Positions 17,225 to 27,721 of a stretch of DNA of 64,000 nucleotides are shown piece by piece. The stretch is from contig SFEH01000005.1 in the NCBI GenBank assembly GCA_004557315.1, positions 1 to 64,000 on the forward strand, in the 5' to 3' direction. Position numbers and translations under genes: made by a program. The stretch is from Bacteroidales bacterium (lineage in GTDB: Bacteria; Bacteroidota; Bacteroidia; Bacteroidales; UBA3663). The notes under the pieces are model-generated. The model did no database searches. It saw only the letters and a list, made by a program, of their open reading frames with translations, and had not been told where the DNA came from. Each line of letters starts with the position of its first letter. Positions within the stretch are counted from its first letter, which is position 1.

Positions 17225-17644
17225 TTATGCAGGCAGAAGTGCCAAAGCCTTTTCCTCTTCGGCTTCCATGATCTCTCTCTCGCCCGGGCCCTTGTCGTTG
17301 ATGCCGCAAAGGTGGAGGATGCCATGGATGATCACTCGGTGCAGTTCGCGTTCGTAAGGCTGCTCAAACTGTTCGGCATTGGTGCGCACGGTGTCGAGAC
17401 TGATGAAGAGGTCGCCTGATATCTTGTTGCCCTCGGTGTAGTCGAACGTGATGATGTCGGTGTAGTAATCGTGCTGGAGGTACTGACGATTCACCTCAAG
17501 TATCTTCTCGTCGTCGCAGAAGATATAGGCTATGGCACCCACACGCTTGCCGTGCAGCTCTGCCACCTGCTTGACCCAGTTCCTGATGTCGGTCTTGTTG
17601 ATTGAAGGCATTTCTGAACCTTCGTTGTAAAATGATACTGCCAT
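17225..17644 (-). CDS. ybeY: Endoribonuclease/rRNA maturation factor YbeY
   Basis: 139 residues. YbeY is a metal-dependent protein needed for 16S rRNA 3' processing and 70S quality control. The family core is present: AYIFCDDEKILEVNRQYL, the TDIITFDY strand, GDLFISLDTV and HRVIIHGILHLCGINDKG. The usual HGxLHLxGxDH has only two of its three His here (third replaced in GINDKG). From memory, Bacteroidetes relatives share this change (CGYKDK), so it is probably a lineage variant rather than an inactive copy. The promoter (TATCTTTG reversed, 17681-17674) supports the ATG at 17644. It heads a likely ybeY-mnmG(-apt) transcript. Confidence 0.92.
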   Translation of the reverse strand: MAVSFYNEGSEMPSINKTDIRNWVKQVAELHGKRVGAIAYIFCDDEKILEVNRQYLQHDYYTDIITFDYTEGNKISGDLFISLDTVRTNAEQFEQPYERELHRVIIHGILHLCGINDKGPGEREIMEAEEEKALALLPA

Positions 17645-17673
17645 AAAATGTAGAGTTTCTTAAATTTTTATTG

Positions 17674-17706
17674 CAAAGATAAATAATTAATGTATGAATT
17701 GAACAA
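17674..17706 (-). promoter_or_regulatory. Promoter of ybeY-mnmG
   Basis: On the minus strand, TTG (17706-17704), 22-bp spacer, TATCTTTG (17681-17674), about 30 bp before the ybeY ATG. Confidence 0.6.
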
Positions 17707-17773
17707 TGATTGGCTAAAAACTCGCACTTATTATTCTTTTTTTCTACAAATAAACAATTTTACGCTCAAAAAG

Positions 17774-17804
17774 TTTGTTATGAAAAAATTTAAAACTATA
17801 TTTG
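17774..17804 (+). promoter_or_regulatory. Promoter of the ATP synthase operon
   Basis: TTTG at 17774-17777, 19-bp spacer, TATATTTG at 17797-17804, about 88 bp before the atpD ATG. Fits the Bacteroidetes housekeeping promoter. Confidence 0.65.
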
Positions 17805-17813
17805 CGAAGCTAA

Positions 17814-19412
<1,599 letters not shown>

Positions 19413-19475
19413 TAAGCTCTCTGCGTGATTGATAATTGATAATAATAATCGGTAACTATTAATTATCTATTAATT

Positions 19476-19715
19476 ATGTTGAAGCTTATTATCTATAGTC
19501 CAGAAAAGACCGTGTTTGAGGGAGAAGTGTCGCTTTGCGAGGTTCCTGGCAAGAAGGGTCGTTTCGTGATTCTTCAGGATCATGACTCGATTATCTCTAC
19601 GCTACAGCCTGGAAATATTCGTTATGTGGTTGACGGAGAGGAAATTCTGCAACCCGTAACATCGGGCTATGTCGAGGTGCACAATAATGTCATCTCTGCT
19701 TGCGTACATCTATGA
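19476..19715 (+). CDS. atpC: F1 ATP synthase epsilon subunit, short form
   Basis: 79 residues, only the N-terminal beta-sandwich domain (MLKLIIYSPEKTVFEGEVS ... YVEVHNNVISACV). The C-terminal two-helix domain that inhibits ATP hydrolysis in E. coli is absent, as is usual for short Bacteroidetes epsilons. Its stop overlaps the next start by ATGA (19712-19715), indicating translational coupling. The 63-bp gap before it holds AT-rich TGATAATT/AATTATC-type repeats. Confidence 0.93.
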   Translation: MLKLIIYSPEKTVFEGEVSLCEVPGKKGRFVILQDHDSIISTLQPGNIRYVVDGEEILQPVTSGYVEVHNNVISACVHL

Positions 19716-19987
19716 ACTGGATTGTGGTGCTGATTATTGCGACTGTCGTTGTCGAAGCAGCAATAATCTGGTTCTATCGATGGGTGCAGGCTAATGCGCC
19801 AGAGCAAGGCCTGTGGGTGATACTTGGCTCGAAGGTGGTGAAGCTTCTGCTTGCCGTTGTCGCAATAGTGGCAGTATATGCTCTTGCCGATGGCATCGAC
19901 ATCAAGCATTTCAGCATCGGCGTAATAGCAGCCTATCTGGTTTCCTTGTTATTTGAAACAGTATTCTTTCTCAAAAAGAAGAAATAA
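19712..19987 (+). CDS. Small membrane protein in the AtpI/AtpZ position
   Basis: 91 residues from the ATG at 19712 (MNWIVVLIIATVVVEAAIIW), coupled to atpC by a 4-bp overlap. Three hydrophobic stretches (about 3-22, 37-58 and 65-85) and a Lys tail (FFLKKKK) fit a small inner-membrane protein. Its position between atpC and atpB matches the AtpI-like gene of other Bacteroidetes atp operons, where such proteins help assemble the c-ring or supply Mg2+. Sequence identity alone is too low for me to name it firmly. Confidence 0.8.
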   Translation: MNWIVVLIIATVVVEAAIIWFYRWVQANAPEQGLWVILGSKVVKLLLAVVAIVAVYALADGIDIKHFSIGVIAAYLVSLLFETVFFLKKKK

Positions 19988-19996
19988 CTAACAATT

Positions 19997-21100
19997 ATGA
20001 ATATTAGAAATAAGGCCTGGATGTCTTTTCTTTCAATGATGCTGGCTGTGAGCATGCTCCTCTCCCCTACTGCCGCCATGGCTCAGGAGGGAGAAAGTCA
20101 TGCAGAGCAGGAAGAGTCGTCAAAGATTGACATGACTTCCCTTATCCTTGACCATATCAGCGACTCATACGAGTGGCATTTCTGCGGTGAAGGTGAGAAT
20201 GCCGTGGCTATTCCATTGCCAGTATTTGTCTATTCGAAGGTGCGTGGCGAGTGGTTCTTCTTCAGCTTCAAGCATATCGAAGAGGCTGAACACCATCACA
20301 CTACCTATGAGGGCTTCAAGCTTGCAGAGGAAGGTGAGGCAAATGAAGGCAAGATTGTCGAACTGAACCCAGCAACAGGCGAATGGGAGCGTCCGCTCGA
20401 CCTCTCGCTCACCAAGAATGCGGTGGGACTGTTCCTCAACAGCATCATTCTCATCTGTATCGTCATGTATTGTGCCAACTGGTATAAGAAAAAGAAGCCT
20501 GAAGATACTGCTCCAAAGGGCTTTGTCGGCTTGATTGAGATGATGGTGTCGATGGTCTATAACGACATTATCAAGGCAAATATCCCACAGCACGTACAGC
20601 GTTATTCGGGTTATCTGCTTTGCGCCTTCTTCTTCATCTTCCTGACCAATCTCATTGGTTTGATCCCAGGTTCCGCCAATCTCACAGGAAACATCGCTAT
20701 CACTTGTGTATTAGCATGTTGCACCTTCCTTTTTACCAATATCGGTGGTAACAAGGAATACTGGAAAGAGATATTCTGGGCCGACGGAATGCCAACATGG
20801 CTGAAGCCAATTATGGCAGTCATCGAGTTCTTTGGACTCTTCACTAAGCCAGTCGCACTCATGATCCGTCTCTTTGCCAACATCATGGCAGGTCATGCTG
20901 CACTCTTGGCGTTGATAGGCGTTATCTTCATCACAGCCCAGATTGGAGCTGCGATTAATGGCATCATGACTCCTTTGGCAGTGTTCTTTGCAATCTTCCT
21001 TGATTGCCTCGAACTCCTCGTTGCCTTCATTCAGGCATACGTCTTCACAATGCTTTCGGCAGTGTTCATCGGACTGTCAGTGCCGAAACATCATCATTGA
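19997..21100 (+). CDS. atpB: Fo ATP synthase subunit a
   Basis: 367 residues, about 100 longer than E. coli subunit a. The extra length is N-terminal: a signal-like hydrophobic start (MNIRNKAWMSFLSMMLAVSM to AAMAQ) and an acidic extracytoplasmic region (20-125), a form common in Bacteroidetes. The five or so C-terminal helices carry the essential Arg in VALMIRLFANIMAGH (R291), which faces the c-ring during ion transfer. The end VFIGLSVPKHHH is typical. It works with the c-ring encoded next door. Confidence 0.96.
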   Translation: MNIRNKAWMSFLSMMLAVSMLLSPTAAMAQEGESHAEQEESSKIDMTSLILDHISDSYEWHFCGEGENAVAIPLPVFVYSKVRGEWFFFSFKHIEEAEHHHTTYEGFKLAEEGEANEGKIVELNPATGEWERPLDLSLTKNAVGLFLNSIILICIVMYCANWYKKKKPEDTAPKGFVGLIEMMVSMVYNDIIKANIPQHVQRYSGYLLCAFFFIFLTNLIGLIPGSANLTGNIAITCVLACCTFLFTNIGGNKEYWKEIFWADGMPTWLKPIMAVIEFFGLFTKPVALMIRLFANIMAGHAALLALIGVIFITAQIGAAINGIMTPLAVFFAIFLDCLELLVAFIQAYVFTMLSAVFIGLSVPKHHH

Positions 21101-21145
21101 TATTAATCAGAAACAATAAATAATAACACTTAAAATTTTACAACT

Positions 21146-21376
21146 ATGCTTTTGGAAATTCTTTCTACACAGGGTGCAGCCGCAATTGGCGCAGGTATCG
21201 TAGCAATCGGTGCAGGTCTTGGTCTTGGCAAGATCGGTTCAGCTGCAATGGACGCAATGGCTCGTCAGCCAGAGGCAATCAGCAAGATTCAGACTCCTAT
21301 GATCATCATCGGCGCTCTCGTTGAAGGTGTATCACTTATCGGTGTCGTTGCTTGTCTTCTCGGCGTTCTCGCATAA
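21146..21376 (+). CDS. atpE: Fo ATP synthase subunit c
   Basis: 76 residues, two transmembrane helices joined by the polar loop MARQPEAISK. The ion-carrying Glu is E60 (GALVEGVSL). The Gln of helix 1 and the Ser/Thr after Glu that mark Na+-type rings are replaced by Leu and Gly-Val, so a proton-driven ring is inferred. The Gly-rich helix 1 (GAGIVAIGAGLGLGKIG) packs the ring. Confidence 0.96.
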   Translation: MLLEILSTQGAAAIGAGIVAIGAGLGLGKIGSAAMDAMARQPEAISKIQTPMIIIGALVEGVSLIGVVACLLGVLA

Positions 21377-21456
21377 GTATAAACATATCTGCAAGTTGCC
21401 GTAACAGTCAAATGGCTTGTAATTAGCAATTTGCGTTTAATTATCACATAGCATAT

Positions 21457-21951
21457 ATGTCATTGTTAACTCCCGAAATAGGACTTCTTTTCTGGATGAT
21501 CGTCGCTTTCGGCGTGGTCTTCTTTGTGCTTGCGAAGTTCGGTTTCCCAATCATCACCCAGATGGTTGACGAACGCAAGAAGTACATTGACGAGTCGCTT
21601 GAGGCTGCTCGCGAGGCCAACGAGAAACTGGCAAAGATTCAGGAAGAGAGTGCCGCAATGCTTAAGCAGGCCCAGGAAAAGCAAAGCCAGATACTGGCCG
21701 AGGCAATGGAGATGCGTAAGCAGATTGTCGAGAAAGCAGAGACAGAAGCGACTGCTGCAGGCCAGAAGATTATATCTGAAGCCCGCCAGCAGATCCAGGC
21801 AGAGAAGGAAGATGCCATCCGCGACATCCGTCGTCAGGTAGGCGAACTCTCTGTGCAGGTTGCCGAGAAGGTGCTTCGTCAGACCCTTTCGACCGACAAG
21901 GAACAAATGGCAATGATCGACCGTATGCTCGATGAGTTAGAAACCAAATAA
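21457..21951 (+). CDS. atpF: Fo ATP synthase subunit b
   Basis: 164 residues. One N-terminal membrane helix (about 8-28, [19 protein letters not shown]) is followed by a long Ala/Glu/Gln-rich coiled coil (about 45-140) that forms the peripheral stalk. The C-terminal part ([13 protein letters not shown]) contacts subunit delta. The following atpH begins 8 bp after the stop. Confidence 0.95.
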   Translation: MSLLTPEIGLLFWMIVAFGVVFFVLAKFGFPIITQMVDERKKYIDESLEAAREANEKLAKIQEESAAMLKQAQEKQSQILAEAMEMRKQIVEKAETEATAAGQKIISEARQQIQAEKEDAIRDIRRQVGELSVQVAEKVLRQTLSTDKEQMAMIDRMLDELETK

Positions 21952-21959
21952 TATCAGAC

Positions 21960-22520
21960 ATGGATATTGGAGTAATCGCCAAACGTTATGCCAAGGCACT
22001 GTTGCTCTTTGCACAGGAGCAGAAGGCTGAAGACACTGTCTATCAGGAGGTTCTTCAGTTTATCGACTCGTATGGCAAGGTGGAGCAGTTGGCTACCGTA
22101 CTGGGAAACCCTCTTTTGCCAGCTGAGCAGAAAGAGCAGGTTATCTGCCAGGCAGCATCAATCGAGGTGAGCCCAGTCTTCCGGAAATTTGCAACTTTGG
22201 TTGTCGCTCATCGTCGAGAGTCGTTCATGCTCTTCATCGCCTATAGTTATGTTTCTCTCTATCGTGAGCTGAAGCATATCAGCATTGGCAAGCTCATCAC
22301 TGCCGTACCGGCAAGCGAAGCTGTTGCCAATCGTCTTGAGAAGCTCATCGAGCAGCGTTCGCAGAACTCTGTAGATGTGGTTCTTGAGACCAAGGTTGAT
22401 CCAAACATTTTAGGCGGTTTCATCTTCCAGCTCGACGACTTGCGACTCGATGCAAGTGTGTCGTCGCAGTTTGAGCAGATCAAGAAGCAATTTATTGAAA
22501 AGAACAAACGAATCATTTGA
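21960..22520 (+). CDS. atpH: F1 ATP synthase delta subunit
   Basis: 186 residues. The N-terminal helical domain begins MDIGVIAKRYAKALLLFAQE. The C-terminal signature DPNILGGFIFQLDD and RLDASVSSQFEQIKKQF bind the b stalk. It anchors the peripheral stalk to the top of F1. It is followed by a 126-bp gap with inverted short repeats before atpA, the longest gap in the operon. Confidence 0.95.
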   Translation: MDIGVIAKRYAKALLLFAQEQKAEDTVYQEVLQFIDSYGKVEQLATVLGNPLLPAEQKEQVICQAASIEVSPVFRKFATLVVAHRRESFMLFIAYSYVSLYRELKHISIGKLITAVPASEAVANRLEKLIEQRSQNSVDVVLETKVDPNILGGFIFQLDDLRLDASVSSQFEQIKKQFIEKNKRII

Positions 22521-22640
22521 CAATTGGACTATTTACGATTTTACAATTGCTTGACTACCAATGAGGTCTTTGTCGGATTGTAAATTGTCAAATGGTAAAA
22601 TAAGAGAATTGTCAAATTGTAAATTGTCAAATTGTAAGAA
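22517..22640. repeat. Inverted short-repeat array between atpH and atpA
   Basis: Left side has TTTGACAATTG and TTTTACAATTG. The right side has several copies of AATTGT(C/A)AA at 7-8 bp steps (for example AATTGTCAAATTGTAAATTG). Left and right are complementary, so the RNA could fold into a long hairpin inside the operon. Similar arrays lie at 39.0, 40.9 and 62.0 kb. Confidence 0.6.
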
Positions 22641-22646
22641 ATCAAT

Positions 22647-24227
22647 ATGAGTAATATCAAAGCCAGCGAAGTTAGCGAGGTGCTCCTTGAACAACTCAAG
22701 GGCATAGATACAAGCGCAAAGCTCGACGAGGTGGGCTCGGTGCTCACTGTCGGCGATGGCGTGGCTCGTATCTATGGTCTGCGCAATGCAGAGGCTAACG
22801 AATTGTTGGAATTCGAGAATGGTGTCATGGCCATTGTCATGAACCTCGAAGAGGACAACGTGGGTGCTGTGCTTCTCGGTGGTGCTGAAAAGGTTCGCGA
22901 AGGTATGATAGTAAAACGTACCAAGCGCATCGCCTCTATTCAGGTCAATGAGAAGATGTTCGGTCGCGTTATCAACCCTCTTGGCGAGCCTCTCGACGGT
23001 ATGGGTCCTATCGAAGGCACCAAGTACGAGATGCCACTTGAGCGCAAGGCTCCTGGTGTTGTGTTCCGTCAGCCTGTAAAGCAGCCTCTCCAGACCGGTC
23101 TGAAGGCTGTCGATGCAATGATCCCTATCGGACGTGGACAGCGTGAGCTTATCATCGGTGACCGTCAGACAGGTAAGACTGCCATCGCTATCGACACCAT
23201 CATCAACCAGAAGGCCAACTATGAGGCAGGCAAGCCTGTCTATTGTATCTATGTGGCTATAGGTCAGAAGGGTTCGACTGTAGCATCGCTCGTACAGACT
23301 CTCCGTGAGAAGGGTGCAATGCCTTATACTTGCGTCGTGGCTGCTACGGCTGCCGACTCTGCGGCTCTTCAGTATTTCGCTCCTTTTGCAGGTGCAGCTA
23401 TCGGAGAGTATATCCGCGACACAGGAGGCCACGCCCTCGTTGTATATGATGACCTTTCAAAGCAGGCCGTTGCCTATCGTGAGGTTTCGTTGATCTTGCG
23501 TCGTCCTTCAGGACGAGAGGCTTACCCAGGCGATGTGTTCTATCTGCACTCTCGTCTCTTGGAGCGTGCGGCAAAGATCATTGAGCAGCAGGAGGTTGCC
23601 GAGCAGATGAATGACCTTCCAGAGTCGCTCAAGGGTAAGGTAAAGGCTGGTGGTTCGCTCACAGCCCTCCCTATCATCGAGACACAGGCTGGTGACGTTT
23701 CTGCTTATATCCCAACCAACGTTATCTCAATCACCGATGGACAGATCTTCCTTGAGACCGACCTCTTCAACCAGGGCTTCCGTCCTGCCATCAACGTAGG
23801 TATCTCGGTATCTCGTGTAGGTGGTTCGGCTCAGGTCAAGTCGATGAAGAAGGTGGCAGGTACGCTCAAGATCGACCAGGCACAGTATCGCGAGCTTGAG
23901 GCTTTCTCGAAGTTCTCGAGCGATATGGATGCGGTGACTGCTATGGCTATCGACCGTGGACGCAAGAACAACAAGCTCCTCATCCAGCCACAGTATTGCC
24001 CAATGCCTGTAGGTGAACAGATTGCCATCCTCTATTGCGGTACAAAGGGCTTGATGGCCAAGCTTTCGGTTGATCAGGTTCCAGAGTTCCAGGACAAGTT
24101 CCTCTCATTGCTCCGTGCCGCTCATCAGGAAGACGTCATCGCTCCTCTTGCAGCAGGTAAGATCGACGATAACATCACGGGCATTATCACAGAGATTGCA
24201 GCCAACATCTGCACTGAAATGTTGTAA
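22647..24227 (+). CDS. atpA: F1 ATP synthase alpha subunit
   Basis: 526 residues from the ATG at 22647 ([19 protein letters not shown]). It is the non-catalytic nucleotide-binding subunit of the alpha3beta3 head. Walker [15 protein letters not shown] (about 170), [17 protein letters not shown], and the arginine finger in [13 protein letters not shown] are intact. The C-terminal helical domain ends in AANICTEML. Confidence 0.98.
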   Translation: MSNIKASEVSEVLLEQLKGIDTSAKLDEVGSVLTVGDGVARIYGLRNAEANELLEFENGVMAIVMNLEEDNVGAVLLGGAEKVREGMIVKRTKRIASIQVNEKMFGRVINPLGEPLDGMGPIEGTKYEMPLERKAPGVVFRQPVKQPLQTGLKAVDAMIPIGRGQRELIIGDRQTGKTAIAIDTIINQKANYEAGKPVYCIYVAIGQKGSTVASLVQTLREKGAMPYTCVVAATAADSAALQYFAPFAGAAIGEYIRDTGGHALVVYDDLSKQAVAYREVSLILRRPSGREAYPGDVFYLHSRLLERAAKIIEQQEVAEQMNDLPESLKGKVKAGGSLTALPIIETQAGDVSAYIPTNVISITDGQIFLETDLFNQGFRPAINVGISVSRVGGSAQVKSMKKVAGTLKIDQAQYRELEAFSKFSSDMDAVTAMAIDRGRKNNKLLIQPQYCPMPVGEQIAILYCGTKGLMAKLSVDQVPEFQDKFLSLLRAAHQEDVIAPLAAGKIDDNITGIITEIAANICTEML

Positions 24228-24247
24228 TCAAAATATACATTTGAACA

Positions 24248-25120
24248 ATGGCTTCATTAAAAGAAATCAAAGGACGCATCGGCTCGGTCGAAGGAACGCT
24301 CAAGATCACTTCGGCAATGAAGATGGTGGCTTCGGCAAAGCTTCACAAGGCACAGGGTGCCATAGAAAGCATGCTGCCTTATGACCGCCAGCTACATAAG
24401 ATCATGGTGAGTCTTTTGAGCGGTGATGCAAAGGTCACGACACCTCTTTGCCAGCCCCACGACAAGATAAAGCGCGTTGCCATCGTTGCCATAGCCTCAA
24501 ACAGCTCGCTCTGTGGCGGTTATAACAGCAATGTGGTGCGTCATGCTACGGCTGTCATCAACGAGTACGGCAAGGATATTCCTGGCGAAGCCATCGACTG
24601 TTATGTCATCGGACGAAAGCTCGACCAGTCGCTCGGTAAGCTCAAGGGCTTCAACCAGATACGCGATTATGTCGAAAAGGGCGATAACCCGACTTTTGCT
24701 ACAGCACAGGCTCTTGCTACTCGCCTCATGAACGATTATATCGCAGGAAAGATTGATCGTGTTGAGCTCGTCTATATGCATTTCAAGAATACGGCAAGTC
24801 AGATTGCAACCCGAGAGGTGTTCCTGCCAGTTCCGCTTGAAACTGGTGGCGAGGCTGCTGTCTCGACTTCGGGCTACATCATCGAGCCAACCCCCTCGGA
24901 GGTGCTCAATGAACTCATTCCCGATGCTCTCTGCATGAAGATCTTCACTGTAATGCTCGATGCACAGGCTGCTGAACATGCAGCTCGTACGGTGGCTATG
25001 CAGACAGCAACCGACAATGCCAACGACCTGCTCGACGAACTCCGTATTCAGTATAACAAGGGTCGTCAGGCTGCTATTACTGCCGAATTGCTCGATATCG
25101 TGGGCGGTTCTATGCATTAA
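24248..25120 (+). CDS. atpG: F1 ATP synthase gamma subunit
   Basis: 290 residues. The rotor shaft: an N-terminal helix MASLKEIKGRIGSVEGTLKITSAMKMVA and a C-terminal helix (AARTVAMQTATDNANDLL ... ITAELLDIVGG) form the coiled coil. The central Rossmann-like part includes SSLCGGYNSNV. Last gene of the operon, 20 bp after atpA and closed by a strong terminator. Confidence 0.97.
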   Translation: MASLKEIKGRIGSVEGTLKITSAMKMVASAKLHKAQGAIESMLPYDRQLHKIMVSLLSGDAKVTTPLCQPHDKIKRVAIVAIASNSSLCGGYNSNVVRHATAVINEYGKDIPGEAIDCYVIGRKLDQSLGKLKGFNQIRDYVEKGDNPTFATAQALATRLMNDYIAGKIDRVELVYMHFKNTASQIATREVFLPVPLETGGEAAVSTSGYIIEPTPSEVLNELIPDALCMKIFTVMLDAQAAEHAARTVAMQTATDNANDLLDELRIQYNKGRQAAITAELLDIVGGSMH

Positions 25121-25140
25121 TATTTGTTTCAATCAGCATA

Positions 25141-25179
25141 AAAGACAGAATCTGAAAAGATGGATTCTGTCTTTTTTTC
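25141..25179 (+). terminator. Rho-independent terminator of the ATP synthase operon
   Basis: Perfect 12-bp stem AAAGACAGAATC (25141-25152) with GATTCTGTCTTT (25163-25174) and a 10-nt loop, followed by TTTTT, 20 bp after atpG. Confidence 0.9.
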
Positions 25180-25193
25180 AACTAATTTTGTCT

Positions 25194-26495
25194 ATGAAGA
25201 AGTTTCTATCTGTTTTGTTTGCGGCAGTTACCTTGAGTTCGGCCTTTGCTCAGCAGCAGCGTTTTGTGGGTGGCGACATCTCGCTCCTCCCCTCTTATGA
25301 GGCTGCTGGTGATGTCTATCTGTCGTATGATGGCTCGAAGATCGACGATCTCATCACCTATCTGCACGAGACTTGTGGCTGGAATGCGGCTCGCGTGCGC
25401 CTATTTGTAAATCCAGATGGCCATTCCAACGATGGCAAAAGCGAAGACCCTGCAGTGTGTCAGGATCTTGAGTATGTGGCTAATTTAGGCAAACGTATCA
25501 AGGACGCAGGAATGGCATTCCTGCTCGATTTCCATTATTCCGACACTTGGGCTGACCCATCATACCAGAAGATTCCTTCACGTTGGACAAAAGACAATGA
25601 CGAAGTGCTTGCCGATTCGGTATATCAATATACCAAGGATTGCCTGAATCAGCTCATTGCACGTGGCGCTACTCCTGATTTCGTGCAGATAGGCAATGAG
25701 ATCACTTATGGCATGCTCCTGCGTAACGACAATGACAAGGTTTATCCATCACAGGACAAGTCTGAACGCTCTGCTCAGTGGAAAAGACTATCTACATTGC
25801 TCACCAAGGCATCTAAAGCCGTGCGTGAGGCTTGTTCGGGTGCAAAGATAATAGTTCATACCGAGAGGTCGGGAAAAGCCGCTGAGACGGCAAATTTCTA
25901 TGCTTATATCAGCGATGTGGATTATGACATCATTGGTCTTAGCTACTACCCTTTCTGGCATGGCGACCTCAAGGCGTTGGGTTCTACGCTCGACAAGCTT
26001 GCTGAAACACAGTCTGACAAGCAAGTGCAAATAGTTGAAACAGCCTATTATCATCAGTATTTCCCAAATGATGCCACCTATAATACGACAAGCGTCTGGC
26101 CAGCCAATGCCACTGGTCAGTATAAGTTCGTCAGTGACCTTGTGTCTGCCTTGGCCGACCGCTCACAGGTCGATGGCCTGTACTATTGGTTCCCAGAAGA
26201 ATGTGGCAACGGCTATCAGAAAGAAGTTCTTAAAGGCTGGGTCAACCGTGGCTTGTGGGACGAAGTGTGGCAAGCAAAGGAACATAAGCCAATCACCAAG
26301 ACCTCGGGCAAGGACGATGGTGCATTGTACATCCTTCGCGATTTCGCCAAAGGCAATGGCGCACAGTCGCTCGACCCTACCCTTTCCGATGTTCAAGAAA
26401 ATTCAGTAAAGTACAATATCGCAGGTCAGCCTATCTCACAACCGACCCGAGGAGAATTGTATATCCAGAGAGGAAAGAAACGTATTGTCCGCTAA
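25194..26495 (+). CDS. Exported GH53 endo-beta-1,4-galactanase
   Basis: 433 residues from the ATG at 25194, where the signal peptide [20 protein letters not shown] starts. The long open frame upstream overlaps atpG and is not real. Clan GH-A barrel: [14 protein letters not shown] at the N-terminus, acid/base Glu169 in [13 protein letters not shown], and nucleophile Glu282 in [12 protein letters not shown]53 cuts beta-1,4-galactan side chains of pectin (type I arabinogalactan). The final 30 residues ([21 protein letters not shown]) resemble a type IX-style C-terminal signal seen in Bacteroidetes secreted enzymes, which would place it at the surface. That last point is inference. It lies between the atp terminator and queF. 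Confidence 0.93.
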   Translation: MKKFLSVLFAAVTLSSAFAQQQRFVGGDISLLPSYEAAGDVYLSYDGSKIDDLITYLHETCGWNAARVRLFVNPDGHSNDGKSEDPAVCQDLEYVANLGKRIKDAGMAFLLDFHYSDTWADPSYQKIPSRWTKDNDEVLADSVYQYTKDCLNQLIARGATPDFVQIGNEITYGMLLRNDNDKVYPSQDKSERSAQWKRLSTLLTKASKAVREACSGAKIIVHTERSGKAAETANFYAYISDVDYDIIGLSYYPFWHGDLKALGSTLDKLAETQSDKQVQIVETAYYHQYFPNDATYNTTSVWPANATGQYKFVSDLVSALADRSQVDGLYYWFPEECGNGYQKEVLKGWVNRGLWDEVWQAKEHKPITKTSGKDDGALYILRDFAKGNGAQSLDPTLSDVQENSVKYNIAGQPISQPTRGELYIQRGKKRIVR

Positions 26496-26542
26496 TTTCC
26501 GTTATCTCCCATAAACTTCCACTAACTCCCTTTTATAAAATA

Positions 26543-27004
26543 ATGGATCGTTCTCAAGAAGAAACTCTCACGCTCCTTGGCAACAAGAAGACAGTGTACC
26601 GACAGGATTATGCTCCAGAAGTGCTGGAGACGTTCATCAACAAGCATCAGGACAACGACTACTGGGTCAAGTTCAACTGCCCAGAGTTCACGAGCCTCTG
26701 TCCTATCACTGGTCAGCCCGATTTTGCCAATATCGTCATCAGTTATATTCCTGATGTCAAGATGGTCGAAAGCAAGAGCCTCAAGCTCTATCTCTTCAGC
26801 TTCCGTAATCATGGCGACTTCCACGAAGACTGTGTCAATATAATAATGAAAGACCTGATTCGTCTTATGGATCCTCGTTACATCGAGGTCACTGGCATCT
26901 TCACGCCACGTGGAGGCATTGCAATTCATCCATACGCCAACTATGGCCGACCAGGAACCAAGTACGAGCAGCTGGCATTCGATCGTCTCAGTCGGCATGA
27001 GTAA
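26543..27004 (+). CDS. queF: NADPH-dependent 7-cyano-7-deazaguanine reductase QueF
   Basis: 153 residues, the short unimodular (YkvM) type. It reduces preQ0 to preQ1 in queuosine biosynthesis. The catalytic Cys53 and Asp60 are in [14 protein letters not shown]. The substrate-binding Glu/His lie in [10 protein letters not shown] (E76) and the family motif NHGDFHEDC (E95). [13 protein letters not shown] near the C-terminus is also typical. No preQ1 riboswitch is apparent in the 47-bp gap before it. Confidence 0.96.
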   Translation: MDRSQEETLTLLGNKKTVYRQDYAPEVLETFINKHQDNDYWVKFNCPEFTSLCPITGQPDFANIVISYIPDVKMVESKSLKLYLFSFRNHGDFHEDCVNIIMKDLIRLMDPRYIEVTGIFTPRGGIAIHPYANYGRPGTKYEQLAFDRLSRHE

Positions 27005-27116
27005 AGAATAATGAGTATTAAAATACGCGATTTATACATCTGAAAGGCATTTTTTACTTTTCAGATGTATTTTCTTTTAAAACCATTTGCATAATATTTT
27101 GCCAAAAAATCATCAC

Positions 27117-27194
27117 CATTCGTCACAGAAATTCGCCATTCGTCACAAAAAACGGCCTTTTGTCACAGATTTAATGTCATCCATCACAGAAATT
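27117..27194. repeat. Four copies of a 20-21 bp repeat upstream of a small exported protein
   Basis: Starts at 27117, 27137, 27157 and 27178. The shared core is (T/C)(G/A)TCACA(G/A)AAAT-like, best seen in ATTCGTCACAGAAATTCGC. The two-helical-turn period puts all cores on one DNA face, as for a regulator array. It occupies much of the 331-bp gap 27005-27335. A second direct repeat GAATAGGAGAA (27254 and 27273) follows. Confidence 0.65.
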
Positions 27195-27335
27195 TGGAAC
27201 ATTGAAAAATAACCATCAACTTTGCATCGTCAAACATAAAATGACAAAACATCGAATAGGAGAATCTTATTCGGAATAGGAGAAAAATTATTATTATATT
27301 AACAACTGACTTCGGTCACAAAAACATTATTAATT

Positions 27336-27719
27336 ATGAAAAAGTATTTTATGATGATGGTTGCAACAATGATGATGACAACAGTAAGCGCTAACGCAAA
27401 GGTTGGGAATGTGGAGAAAAGCGATATGCCTGCCAGTTGCGAAATGAATATGGCATCGCTCGCTCGCACGCTCGGTCTTGACGACTCACAGACAAAGGCT
27501 CTTGAAGCCGCAAGTACCGAGCTGAGTGCAAGCTTGAATGGCGAGGTGGTCTATGATGATTCAACCCGCATGCTTCTCACCCTCACACAGGCTGTAAACC
27601 GTAATCTCAAAGTGGCTCACCGCGTGCTTAATACCAAGCAATACCATAAGTACCAGACAATTATCAACAGCACGCTCGTGAACAAGGGTCTCGACGATGA
27701 GTATTACAACGCAAAGTAA
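27336..27719 (+). CDS. Small exported protein of unknown function
   Basis: 127 residues. A Met-rich signal peptide (MKKYFMMMVATMMMTTVSANA) precedes a helical mature part (MASLARTLGLDDSQTKALEAAS; LTLTQAVNRNLKVAHRVL; QYHKYQTIINSTLVNKGL) with no cysteine cluster or catalytic motif I recognise beyond one Cys at about 36. The spacing of helices recalls Spy/CpxP-like small periplasmic helical proteins, but no LTxxQ pair is clear, so this is only a possibility. Its upstream region carries the four-copy repeat. It is convergent with the AraC gene, only 2 bp apart. Confidence 0.6.
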   Translation: MKKYFMMMVATMMMTTVSANAKVGNVEKSDMPASCEMNMASLARTLGLDDSQTKALEAASTELSASLNGEVVYDDSTRMLLTLTQAVNRNLKVAHRVLNTKQYHKYQTIINSTLVNKGLDDEYYNAK

Positions 27720-27721
27720 AT

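Noticed and set aside
17146..17325. 60-residue N-terminal extension of MnmG
   Set aside because: It is rich in Arg/Lys, overlaps ybeY and lies before the conserved FAD-binding start, so translation from 17145 is preferred.
21146..21376. Sodium-driven c-ring
   Set aside because: The Gln of helix 1 and the Ser/Thr after the key Glu are absent (Leu and Gly-Val instead), so a proton type is preferred.
24960..25193. 78-residue N-terminal extension of the GH53 enzyme
   Set aside because: It overlaps atpG and its terminator, and a clean signal peptide begins at 25194.
26496..26542. preQ1 riboswitch before queF
   Set aside because: Only 47 bp, no aptamer-like stem or pseudoknot pattern visible.
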